Source: Sphingopyxis macrogoltabida (GTDB lineage Bacteria; Pseudomonadota; Alphaproteobacteria; Sphingomonadales; Sphingomonadaceae). From it: a stretch of 64,000 bases of DNA. The position numbers and the translations under genes are program-made. Positions 54,682 through 61,647 of this stretch are shown here, piece by piece. The stretch covers positions 186,001 to 250,000 of the forward strand of contig NZ_CP009430.1 in assembly GCF_001314325.1 (NCBI RefSeq). The letters run 5' to 3'. The notes beneath the pieces were generated by a model that worked only from the letters and a program-made list of their open reading frames with translations, was not told where the DNA came from and searched no databases. The number at the start of each line of letters is the position of its first letter. Positions within the stretch are counted from its first letter, which is position 1.

Positions 54682-55596
54682 CTACCGCGAGGGATGCGTG
54701 GCCGCGATCGCGGCTGCGGGATTATCTTTGCACGCGGGCCCGCAAGTCCCGGCAGTTCCGATCCGGCTCTCAAGATCGTCATCATCTTCAGGACCGACCG
54801 ACTTGTCCAGTGAGGCGCGGCAATCGTCGAGCGCGAGCAGCGCCGCGCCCAATGCGCCTGCAATCTGCGGTCTTTCCGGCAACAAGAGCGGCATGCCGAG
54901 TACCTTCTCGATATGATGCACTGCGGCCGGATTCTTCGCGACGCCTCCCGTCATTGCCACAGGTCCGTTCTTGCCGACGCGGCTGACGAGACCCAGCGTT
55001 CGATTGGCAATCGCGGAATGGACGGCGGCTAGGACATCGGGCTTTCCGTGACCTTCCGCGAGCAGCGAGATGACCTCGGTTTCGGCGAAGGTCGCGCACA
55101 TGCTCGAGATCTTGAGCTCCTGTTCTGCCTCAAGTGCGAGCCCGCCCATAAGGTCGAGTTCGATCTCCATCGCACGCGCCAGCACTTCCAGAAATTTGCC
55201 TGTCCCGGCCGCGCACCGATCGTTCATCGCGAACTGGACCACCAGGCCGTTGGCGTCGACCGCGATGACCTTGCTGTCCTGTCCGCCGATATCGATGACG
55301 AGCCGAGCTTCGGGCACCATCGCGACCGCACCGCGGGCATGGCAAGTGATCTCGGTATAATTTTTCTCGGCAATATCGAGCATGCGTCGGCCGTAACCGG
55401 TGCTCACGGTGCGGACCATGTCGGCCTGCGTGAGCCCCGCCTCGGCGAGGGCGTCGGCAACCGATGCGGCAACACCCTGACCGCTCACCGCCCCCATATG
55501 CGCGACATTGGAAGCGACGATCTTCCCGTCGATATCGAGAATTACCGTCTTGGCGGTTGTCGATCCGAAATCGATCCCCATCACAAAGGCGTTCAT
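54682..55596 (-). CDS. BadF/BadG/HgdC-type [4Fe-4S] ATPase activator
   Basis: The 304-residue protein has the ASKHA ATPase start 'MGIDFGSTTAKTVILDIDGK', 'LVIDIGGQDSKVIAVD' and the two iron-sulfur cysteines C128 ('NDRCAAGTGKFLE') and C167 ('SSMCATFAETEVISLLAEG'). These correspond in context and spacing to the cluster ligands bridging the HgdC homodimer. 'GPVAMTGGVAKNPA' is the second nucleotide motif. It would use ATP to inject a low-potential electron into the dehydratase/reductase encoded at 56832-59417. A ~40-residue Cys-bearing tail is extra. It is divergent from that operon; no ferredoxin gene is in view. Confidence 0.95.
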   Translation of the reverse strand: MNAFVMGIDFGSTTAKTVILDIDGKIVASNVAHMGAVSGQGVAASVADALAEAGLTQADMVRTVSTGYGRRMLDIAEKNYTEITCHARGAVAMVPEARLVIDIGGQDSKVIAVDANGLVVQFAMNDRCAAGTGKFLEVLARAMEIELDLMGGLALEAEQELKISSMCATFAETEVISLLAEGHGKPDVLAAVHSAIANRTLGLVSRVGKNGPVAMTGGVAKNPAAVHHIEKVLGMPLLLPERPQIAGALGAALLALDDCRASLDKSVGPEDDDDLESRIGTAGTCGPACKDNPAAAIAATHPSR

Positions 55597-55705
55597 CTCT
55601 TACTTCTCCATTCGGCGAGCCGGTGCAGCATCGAATGGCCGGCGGCCCTTACGCAGCACGCGTTCGCGCTGGGGTCATGTCGCATTCGTACCTGCCCCGC
55701 ACAGC

Positions 55706-55735
55706 CTTATAGCACTAATAAACGAACCTCATCAA
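55706..55735 (-). promoter_or_regulatory. Candidate sigma70-like promoter of the activator gene
   Basis: On the minus strand TTGATG (55730-55735) and TATAAG (55706-55711) are separated by 18 bp, in the AT-rich part of the divergent region about 110 bp before the activator start. Confidence 0.4.
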
Positions 55736-55912
55736 CTATCATCTCCTGGCGAGGCTTGCCCAGCGGATGTCGCCCTGTCGCACAGGTTCGACGCGGCCAG
55801 CCTATTTCCATGAAGCCGCCCACTCCAAAAAAGATTTGCAAGCTTTTCCCAGTTTTTCTCCAAATACCGGCCCGGCAAATCCCGGTCGCACAGACAACGA
55901 ATAAATCCGCCA

Positions 55913-55941
55913 TTGACGACTAATGAGTTTTACTCAACAAT
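55913..55941 (+). promoter_or_regulatory. Candidate promoter of the SDR-dehydratase operon
   Basis: TTGACG (55913-55918) and AACAAT (55936-55941) are spaced by exactly 17 bp, 26 bp upstream of the chosen ATG 55967. The palindrome at 55924-55936 fills the spacer, the classic position for a repressor. Confidence 0.45.
55924..55936. promoter_or_regulatory. Palindromic operator, TGAGT-TTT-ACTCA
   Basis: A perfect 13-bp dyad lies between candidate -35 and -10 elements, and a further TGAGT half-site follows at 55941-55945. Related sites occur at 63645-63658 and 63765-63777. The binding protein is not identified in the window. Confidence 0.55.
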
Positions 55942-55966
55942 GAGTCGCGAGAGGACGGAAGCAGCA

Positions 55967-56758
55967 ATGGACGATAGAGCGGGCGCCAAACCCTTTTCTG
56001 AATGCGGTGTTTTGATCGCCGGCGGCACGTCGGGCGTGGGGTTGGCCTCGGCCATCGGCTTCGCGCGCGAAGGCGTACGCGGCATCGTCCTGCTTGGCCG
56101 CGACGCCGAGCGCGGCACGAAAGCCGTCGCCGCCGTTCTGGCGGCCGTGCCAGATGCCAGCGTGGACTTCATCAGCGCCGACGCCTGCGACATCGTCGAC
56201 ATTTCCCGCGCCGCCGATGAGGCGCGGGCGAAGCTCGGTTCGATCGACATTCTCCTCAATTCCACCGCCAGCAATTATGCGCCCGACCTTCTGATGCGGA
56301 CGCCGATCGAGGACATCTCGGGTATTTTCGATCGGCTCGTGCTTCCCCCGGTCTATCTGACGCGCGTGGTGCTCCCATGGATGCGCGAACAGAAGAGCGG
56401 TTCGATCATCAACATGGCGTCGGACGCGGCAAAAACCGCCACACCGGGCGAGACGATCGCCGGTGCCGGCATGGCGGCAATCGTCATGTTCTCGCGTACG
56501 CTGGCGATGGAGGCCAAACGCGACGGGATCCGCGTGAATGTCCTCACGCCCTCGCTGATCGCGGGAACCCCTACGGCCGATCTCGTCACGAGCGGCGGCT
56601 TCAGCGCGAAGCTGTTCGAGAAGGCCGCAGCGATGGCGCATCTCGGTGTCGCGGTGCCCGAAGACCTCGCCGACATGGTCGTCTTCCTCGGCGGGCCCCA
56701 GTCGGCGCGGCTCACGGGTCAGGCGATCAGCATCAACGGAGGCATATCGGCGGCATGA
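55967..56758 (+). CDS. SDR-family protein lacking the catalytic Tyr/Lys, first gene of dehydratase operon
   Basis: The 263-residue protein keeps the cofactor loop 'VLIAGGTSGVGLASAIGFA' and the C-terminal 'RLTGQAISINGGISAA'. After 'INMASDAAKTATPG' the YxxxK position reads 'ETIAGAGMAAIV', without Tyr or Lys, and the NNAG strand is 'LLNSTASN'. It may bind NAD(P) or an acyl-CoA without normal SDR chemistry. ATG 55967 is chosen because the open frame upstream runs through the promoter and operator. It lies 73 bp ahead of the dehydratase subunits. Confidence 0.87.
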   Translation: MDDRAGAKPFSECGVLIAGGTSGVGLASAIGFAREGVRGIVLLGRDAERGTKAVAAVLAAVPDASVDFISADACDIVDISRAADEARAKLGSIDILLNSTASNYAPDLLMRTPIEDISGIFDRLVLPPVYLTRVVLPWMREQKSGSIINMASDAAKTATPGETIAGAGMAAIVMFSRTLAMEAKRDGIRVNVLTPSLIAGTPTADLVTSGGFSAKLFEKAAAMAHLGVAVPEDLADMVVFLGGPQSARLTGQAISINGGISAA

Positions 56759-56831
56759 CGCCCCTCACTCAATCGGCCCTGGCAACGGATCATGGCGAAC
56801 GGGACTGCAACTCCGTCGCCCGGAGAAGAAA

Positions 56832-58013
56832 ATGAACGGCGCAGACAAAATCAATCTCATCCTCGGCGAACTCGCCGGGGTTGCCAGCGACCCGCATGGC
56901 TATGCCGCCGCGTGGAAACAGGAAACCGGGCGAAAGGTGATCGGGGTCTTCCCGATGAACTTCCCGTCCGAGCTCGTCCACGCCGCGGGCGCGCTTCCGC
57001 TCGTCGTCCAGGAAGATGAGGCGCCGATCACGCTCGGGCGCAGCCTGCTCTATGAATTCTACTGCGGCTACACGCGGAGCATCGTCGACCAGGCGGCAAC
57101 CCGGAAGTTCGACGTCTACGACGCCTTCTATCTCGTCGATCATTGCGTCGCGCTGCTCGGCGCCGCCGACGCGCTGCGCTTCGAGATTCCCGACAAACCG
57201 GTCTTCCTCGCGCAATATACGGCCTCGATGGACGAGGCGTGGACGCCTGCCGAGATCCGGAAGCGGGTCGAGGACCTGCGCGGGGCGCTCGCGGAATATT
57301 GCGATGCCGCCCTTTCGGATGACGAGATCGCGGCCAGCATTGCGGCCTATAACCGCAACCGCGACATGCTGCGGCAGATTTATGCGCTGCGCCGCTCGGG
57401 CAAGATTGCGCTCACCGGCCGCCAGATGCAGATATTGGTGAAATCGAGCATGATCATGGAGGTCGGGGCGCATAACCAACGTCTCGATGCGCTCCTGCCC
57501 CTGCTCGAGACGGGCCTGCCGGCACCGGCCAACCTCGTGAAACTGCATCTCTCGGGCCATTTCTGCCATGCGCCGCGGCCCGAGCTTCTCGACATGATCG
57601 AGGATTGCGGCACGGTCATCGTCGACGACGATCTCTTCACGGGCTTCCGCTTCATCGCGACCGACGTTCGGGCCGATAGCGACCCGATCGCAGCGCTCAC
57701 GCGCTGGTATTTCGATCGCAACACACATGTCCCCTGCTCGACGCGTTCGCAAATGACGGTCGACTGGGAGGAGTATCTCACCCGCTCGGTCCATGCGAGC
57801 GGCGCCGAGGGCGTGATCATCCTGCTCGCGAAATTCTGCGAGCCGCACATGCTCTATTATCCCGAGCTGCGCAAAGAGCTGATGCGCAGCGAAATCCCTC
57901 ACCTGCTGATCGAGACCGAGCATGAAGGCCTTGCGCTCGAGATGCTGCGGACACGGGTCGAGGCGCTTCTCGAGACGATACGCCTCAGAAAATTGCAGCC
58001 CGTCCTGGCCTGA
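56832..58013 (+). CDS. 2-hydroxyacyl-CoA dehydratase / benzoyl-CoA reductase family subunit (BcrC/HgdB-like)
   Basis: The 393-residue protein has 'VIGVFPMNFPSELVHAAGAL' (family N-terminal strand), 'YEFYCGYTRSIVDQA' (C78), 'LVDHCVALLGAADAL' (C105) and 'LLAKFCEPHMLYYPELRKEL' (C336). This is the 'KFC(D/E)PH..DYPxLK' signature of the HgdAB/BcrBC superfamily. C78, C105 and C336 are the candidate [4Fe-4S] ligands. With the next gene it should form the catalytic heterodimer, reduced by the activator at 54682-55596. Dehydration of an unreactive hydroxyacyl-CoA or ring reduction are both possible. GGAG precedes ATG 56832. Confidence 0.93.
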   Translation: MNGADKINLILGELAGVASDPHGYAAAWKQETGRKVIGVFPMNFPSELVHAAGALPLVVQEDEAPITLGRSLLYEFYCGYTRSIVDQAATRKFDVYDAFYLVDHCVALLGAADALRFEIPDKPVFLAQYTASMDEAWTPAEIRKRVEDLRGALAEYCDAALSDDEIAASIAAYNRNRDMLRQIYALRRSGKIALTGRQMQILVKSSMIMEVGAHNQRLDALLPLLETGLPAPANLVKLHLSGHFCHAPRPELLDMIEDCGTVIVDDDLFTGFRFIATDVRADSDPIAALTRWYFDRNTHVPCSTRSQMTVDWEEYLTRSVHASGAEGVIILLAKFCEPHMLYYPELRKELMRSEIPHLLIETEHEGLALEMLRTRVEALLETIRLRKLQPVLA

Positions 58014-58040
58014 CCGGCTCGAACCCGAAGGAATGATCTG

Positions 58041-59417
58041 ATGTCGCTGATTACGGAAAACGTCCAGCCGAAGCTGGTGATCCCGCAAAAGGGTGCGCCC
58101 GCCAATCGTCTCGTCAGCACGCGAAGCGGCGGCAAGATGGTGAAGGACTATTGGGACCGGCTCTTTTCCGCACGCGAGCGCGGTGCCACCGTCGTCTGGT
58201 ATAATGGCGCGGCGCTCAATCCCATTTTCCAGGCCGCCGGGATCGAATGGTGCCATGGCGAGGCTTTTGGCGCGCGCCTTGCCGCGATGCATCTCGAAGG
58301 TCCGGCGCAGCGGATGGGCGAGGAATATGGCTATAATCAGGAGCTTTGCTCCTATGCGCGCACGACGCTCGGATGCGCGGTGCTGACGCAAAAGGAAGCC
58401 GCCAAATATGTGAATGCGGGCGATGGCGCCGATGTGCCCGATATTCCGAACCAGGAGGTATTGGCGAGCAAGCTGCCGCCGCCCGATCTCTTCGTGAACG
58501 CCTATGCGGGCTGCAGCACCGGCCAGCAGTGGGACGAGATCTCGTACCGCCTGTTCAACAAGGAGCTGCCCTTCTTCAAGGTCTCCTATCCGCTTCTCTG
58601 GGGCAACAAGGCGGACGCCGGCTATCTGCGCGGCGAGGAATGGATGGAGGCGTCGCGCTATGTGGCGGCGCAGATCCACAAGCTCATCGAATTTCTTGAG
58701 TTTCACACCGGGCGTCCGTTCGACTGGGACGCCCTTCGCGAGTCGATGCACTATATCAAAAAGGCGGCGCAGCTCCGGCTCGACGCGCTTGCGCTGTGCA
58801 AGGCGACGCCGACCCCGGCCGTGTTCTGGGACTGGGTCGCCAGCATCGCCCCGATCAATTTCCTGCCCGGGAACCAGGACCTCGTCGACTATTTCGCCGG
58901 GGTGAAGGCCGAGATCGAACAACGCGTGGTCGACGGCGTCGCATCACTGCCGGGCGAGCGCTATCGCCTCGCCTTCGACGGCATCATGAACTGGAACAAG
59001 GTCGGCTGGCTCGCCAACCAGTTCGCCGACCATGATGCCGCGGTGATCTGCGGGCGCTATACGCACAGCAGCTTCTGGAACGAGCCGCACCTGATCGACG
59101 AGAACGATCCCATCCTCGGCATGGCGCAGCATTATCTTCTCTGCCCGTTCAACCACAGCACCAAGACGCTCGGCGAACTCCTGCTGCGCGACTGCGAGAC
59201 CTATGGCATCGACGGGGTTGTCTTCCACGCCACCCGAACCTGCCGTTCTGCCTCGAACGGACAGATGGTGATGGCGAAGATGGCGCAGGCGCGCGGCATC
59301 CAGACGATGGTCCTCGAAGGCGATGTCGCTGACGCATCCTTCTACAAGGACGAGATATTGATGAGCCGCCTCGAGGCGATGCTCGAGACGATCGACGTCC
59401 GTCGCCGCAACTTCTGA
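58041..59417 (+). CDS. 2-hydroxyacyl-CoA dehydratase / benzoyl-CoA reductase family subunit (BcrB/HgdA-like)
   Basis: The 458-residue partner has 'ARERGATVVWYNGAALNPIF', 'YNQELCSYARTTLG' (C103), 'FVNAYAGCSTGQQWDEISYR' (C158) and the BcrB/BadE-like 'FHATRTCRSASNGQMVMAKM' (C401) followed by 'LEGDVADASFYKDE'. The three cysteines would hold a [4Fe-4S] cluster. Length suits the larger subunit. The 'HxxRTCR..xxGQ' block favours the benzoyl-CoA-reductase side of the superfamily, whereas the single activator gene favours the HgdC-type dehydratase system. It starts 27 bp after the first subunit and ends at a strong terminator. Confidence 0.93.
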   Translation: MSLITENVQPKLVIPQKGAPANRLVSTRSGGKMVKDYWDRLFSARERGATVVWYNGAALNPIFQAAGIEWCHGEAFGARLAAMHLEGPAQRMGEEYGYNQELCSYARTTLGCAVLTQKEAAKYVNAGDGADVPDIPNQEVLASKLPPPDLFVNAYAGCSTGQQWDEISYRLFNKELPFFKVSYPLLWGNKADAGYLRGEEWMEASRYVAAQIHKLIEFLEFHTGRPFDWDALRESMHYIKKAAQLRLDALALCKATPTPAVFWDWVASIAPINFLPGNQDLVDYFAGVKAEIEQRVVDGVASLPGERYRLAFDGIMNWNKVGWLANQFADHDAAVICGRYTHSSFWNEPHLIDENDPILGMAQHYLLCPFNHSTKTLGELLLRDCETYGIDGVVFHATRTCRSASNGQMVMAKMAQARGIQTMVLEGDVADASFYKDEILMSRLEAMLETIDVRRRNF

Positions 59418-59448
59418 AGCGGCCGCCTGAGCAGACGAGCTCCCAAGA

Positions 59449-59486
59449 GGGGCGTCGGTGGAAACACCGGCGCCCCGACCTTTTTT
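59449..59486 (+). terminator. Rho-independent terminator of the dehydratase operon
   Basis: A 12-bp stem (GGGGCGTCGGTG at 59449-59460, CACCGGCGCCCC at 59465-59476, one G-U pair) with a GAAA tetraloop is followed by GACC and six T's (59481-59486). The last T's overlap the TAA stop of the converging molybdoenzyme gene. Confidence 0.88.
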
Positions 59487-61647
59487 ATCCTGGCTGATCC
59501 GGCTTGTCCGTCCGGCGCACGACGTCGACCGGCACGTTCGACATCAGCGGCTGGCCCGAATAGCGGTCCCATATCTCGTCGTTCGAGATGAGACGCGTCG
59601 TGTTGCTGCCGAGAACGCGATAGTCGTCGTCCTGCTCGGGCAGCGCACCAAAACCGAAACTCATCGACACCGTACCCGGCCGCAACGCCTCATCGCCATG
59701 CGCGATTCCCGCAATGGCGCCGCGATCGGATATGACATCGACGCTCTGGCCCTCCTCGAGCCCCAGCTCCGCCATGTCGGCGGGGTGGAGAAAGACCGGG
59801 TTATAAGGCCGCGCCGAAGGCGGCAGCGCGCCAACGAAGCTGCTGTTGTAAACATGCATCATGCGCCGGCACAGCAGGCTGAACCCGCGCGCCGGCTTCG
59901 TGCCAGAGGCAGCGTCCGCTTTCAGGTCGGCGATCATGTCGGGTGCCGCGAGATCGAAGCGGTGTTGCTCGCCCTCGCCTTCGCCGACGAAGACGGGATC
60001 GCCCGGGAAGATCGCGCCGCCCTCAAATTTGCGAACCTCGTCTAGCGCGACGCGCGAGCCTTCGCAGAGCTGCGCCAGCACCGCGTCGGTGCTCGGCTTC
60101 GCCTCCATGTCGACCGGGCGCGCCGGCATGCCCGCCAGTCCCGGCGCTACCGAGAGGCCGAGCCCCATCGCGCGCGCGAGCTCGTAGAAGAATTCCCATT
60201 CCTCGACGAGGTCGGAGCCCAGCGGCGGGTCGAGCAGCGCGGGCGAATATTGCGCATAGAGATCGGACTGGCCGTAGCCGGTTCCGTTGCGCGTCAGCCA
60301 GTCGAGAACCTGCGAGGTCCCGGGGACCTCGAGCCAGATCCGCGGCGCGATGACAAAATCCGCGACCCGCGCGGTGGCCGACATCCAGGGATCAATCTGG
60401 ACGAGGAGGTCAAGCGCGTCCATTGCGCGCAGCGTCTTCGCCTGGTCGGGCCAGGCGCCGACCGGGTTGCCGCCGCAGCTGATGAGCGCGCGGACCGGCA
60501 TCTTGCCTTCGCTAAGGATGAGGTCGGGCAAGGCGGCGGTCGGCATGCCCGCCGCCGTATTGCCGAGTTCGCGGACGCCGAGATCGGGGCCGAACGCATA
60601 GGCCGGACCGAATGGTCGCACCTGCGCGCGGGCGGGAACCGGCGCGGCGAGCGCGCCCGGATGACGCACCCGGTCGCCCGCGCGCAGCCAATATCCGCAC
60701 AGGGTGTGGAGATTGAGGAGCAGATATTCGATCAGGGTGCCGCGCCCCGACATATTGGGACCGGTGCCTGCCATGATGTAGCCGCGCCGCGTACCGCCGA
60801 GGATCCGTGCCGCCTTGACGAGCGCATCGGGATCGATGTCGGCGCGCGCGGCGACCGAAGCGACGTCGAAAGAAGATACCGCTTCGGTGAGGTCGCCCAG
60901 CCCCTGCGCGTGACTCGCGATGAACTCCCGATCGAACAGATTCTCCGCGATGACGATCCGGATCATCGCGGCGATGATCGCGATATCCTCGCCCGCTTTC
61001 GCCTGAAGATGGATATGCGCGCGCTTCGCGACATCGCTGCGCCGCGGGTCGAGAACGATCAGGCGCGCTCCCGCGTCGAGGCGCTCGTTCAGCCATTTGC
61101 CGGGATTGCCATAGGGAAAGCCCGTGAAGCTGATCAGCGGGTTCGAGCCGATCAGGAAAATCACCTCCGGATCGTCGAACCCGACCGCGGGGGCATCCCA
61201 GTCGCCGTGCAGCGCCTGCGCGATCTTCTTGCCGGGCTTGTCGATCGTGCCGGGACTGAACGCCATGGGGCTGCCGAGCGCCGCCATGAACCCGCCGAAG
61301 AAGGGCATGGTCGCGGCCGATGCCGCGAAATAGGTGCCGAGATAGCCGGCGATCGCTTCCCTGCCGTGGCGCGCGGCGATCGCCTCGAGGCGCGCTGCGA
61401 TCTCACCGATCGCGTCGCGCGAACCGATCGGCTCGAAACTCCCGTCGGGCTTGCGGCGAAAACTGTGCCGAAGCCGGCGGGGATCGGCGAGCAGCCTGCC
61501 CTGCTCGCGGCCCTTCACGCAGGTAAAGCCGCGGTAGACAGGATTATCCTTGTCGCCGCCCACCTTGACCGCGACGCCGTCCTCGACTTCGACCTTCAGC
61601 GCGCAGCCGTTGAGGCAGAGCCGGCAGAAGCTGTGGTGCAGCGTCAA
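59485..61647 (-). CDS. Cytoplasmic molybdopterin (bis-MGD) oxidoreductase
   Basis: The 720-residue protein has the N-terminal [4Fe-4S] motif C8-x2-C11-x3-C15-x27-C43 ('FCRLCLNGC', 'FTCVKGREQG') and 'EVIFLIGSNPLISFTGF'. Two MGD-binding domains follow, with a C-terminal 'NPVFLHPADMAELGLEEGQS' dinucleotide fold. No Tat signal is present, so it acts in the cytoplasm. No Cys or selenocysteine occurs at the molybdenum-ligand position ('FSPGTIDKPGKKIAQ'), so Ser, Thr or Asp must serve, unlike formate dehydrogenases. It may be a redox partner or a hydroxylase/dehydrogenase of a CoA ester. It overlaps the CoA-ligase gene by 4 bp. Confidence 0.92.
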   Translation of the reverse strand: MTLHHSFCRLCLNGCALKVEVEDGVAVKVGGDKDNPVYRGFTCVKGREQGRLLADPRRLRHSFRRKPDGSFEPIGSRDAIGEIAARLEAIAARHGREAIAGYLGTYFAASAATMPFFGGFMAALGSPMAFSPGTIDKPGKKIAQALHGDWDAPAVGFDDPEVIFLIGSNPLISFTGFPYGNPGKWLNERLDAGARLIVLDPRRSDVAKRAHIHLQAKAGEDIAIIAAMIRIVIAENLFDREFIASHAQGLGDLTEAVSSFDVASVAARADIDPDALVKAARILGGTRRGYIMAGTGPNMSGRGTLIEYLLLNLHTLCGYWLRAGDRVRHPGALAAPVPARAQVRPFGPAYAFGPDLGVRELGNTAAGMPTAALPDLILSEGKMPVRALISCGGNPVGAWPDQAKTLRAMDALDLLVQIDPWMSATARVADFVIAPRIWLEVPGTSQVLDWLTRNGTGYGQSDLYAQYSPALLDPPLGSDLVEEWEFFYELARAMGLGLSVAPGLAGMPARPVDMEAKPSTDAVLAQLCEGSRVALDEVRKFEGGAIFPGDPVFVGEGEGEQHRFDLAAPDMIADLKADAASGTKPARGFSLLCRRMMHVYNSSFVGALPPSARPYNPVFLHPADMAELGLEEGQSVDVISDRGAIAGIAHGDEALRPGTVSMSFGFGALPEQDDDYRVLGSNTTRLISNDEIWDRYSGQPLMSNVPVDVVRRTDKPDQPG

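Larger units (their letters stand above)
55597..55966. other. 370-bp divergent regulatory region of the dehydratase cassette
   Basis: It separates the activator from the SDR-dehydratase operon and holds the two promoters and the palindromic operator listed separately. No coding fragment is convincing. Confidence 0.6.

Noticed and set aside
55707..55913. 68-codon minus-strand frame upstream of the activator
   Set aside because: It covers the divergent promoters, has no ribosome site and matches no family.
56790..58922. 710-codon minus-strand frame opposite the dehydratase subunits
   Set aside because: Antisense shadow of two clearly recognised genes; no family motif or ribosome site.
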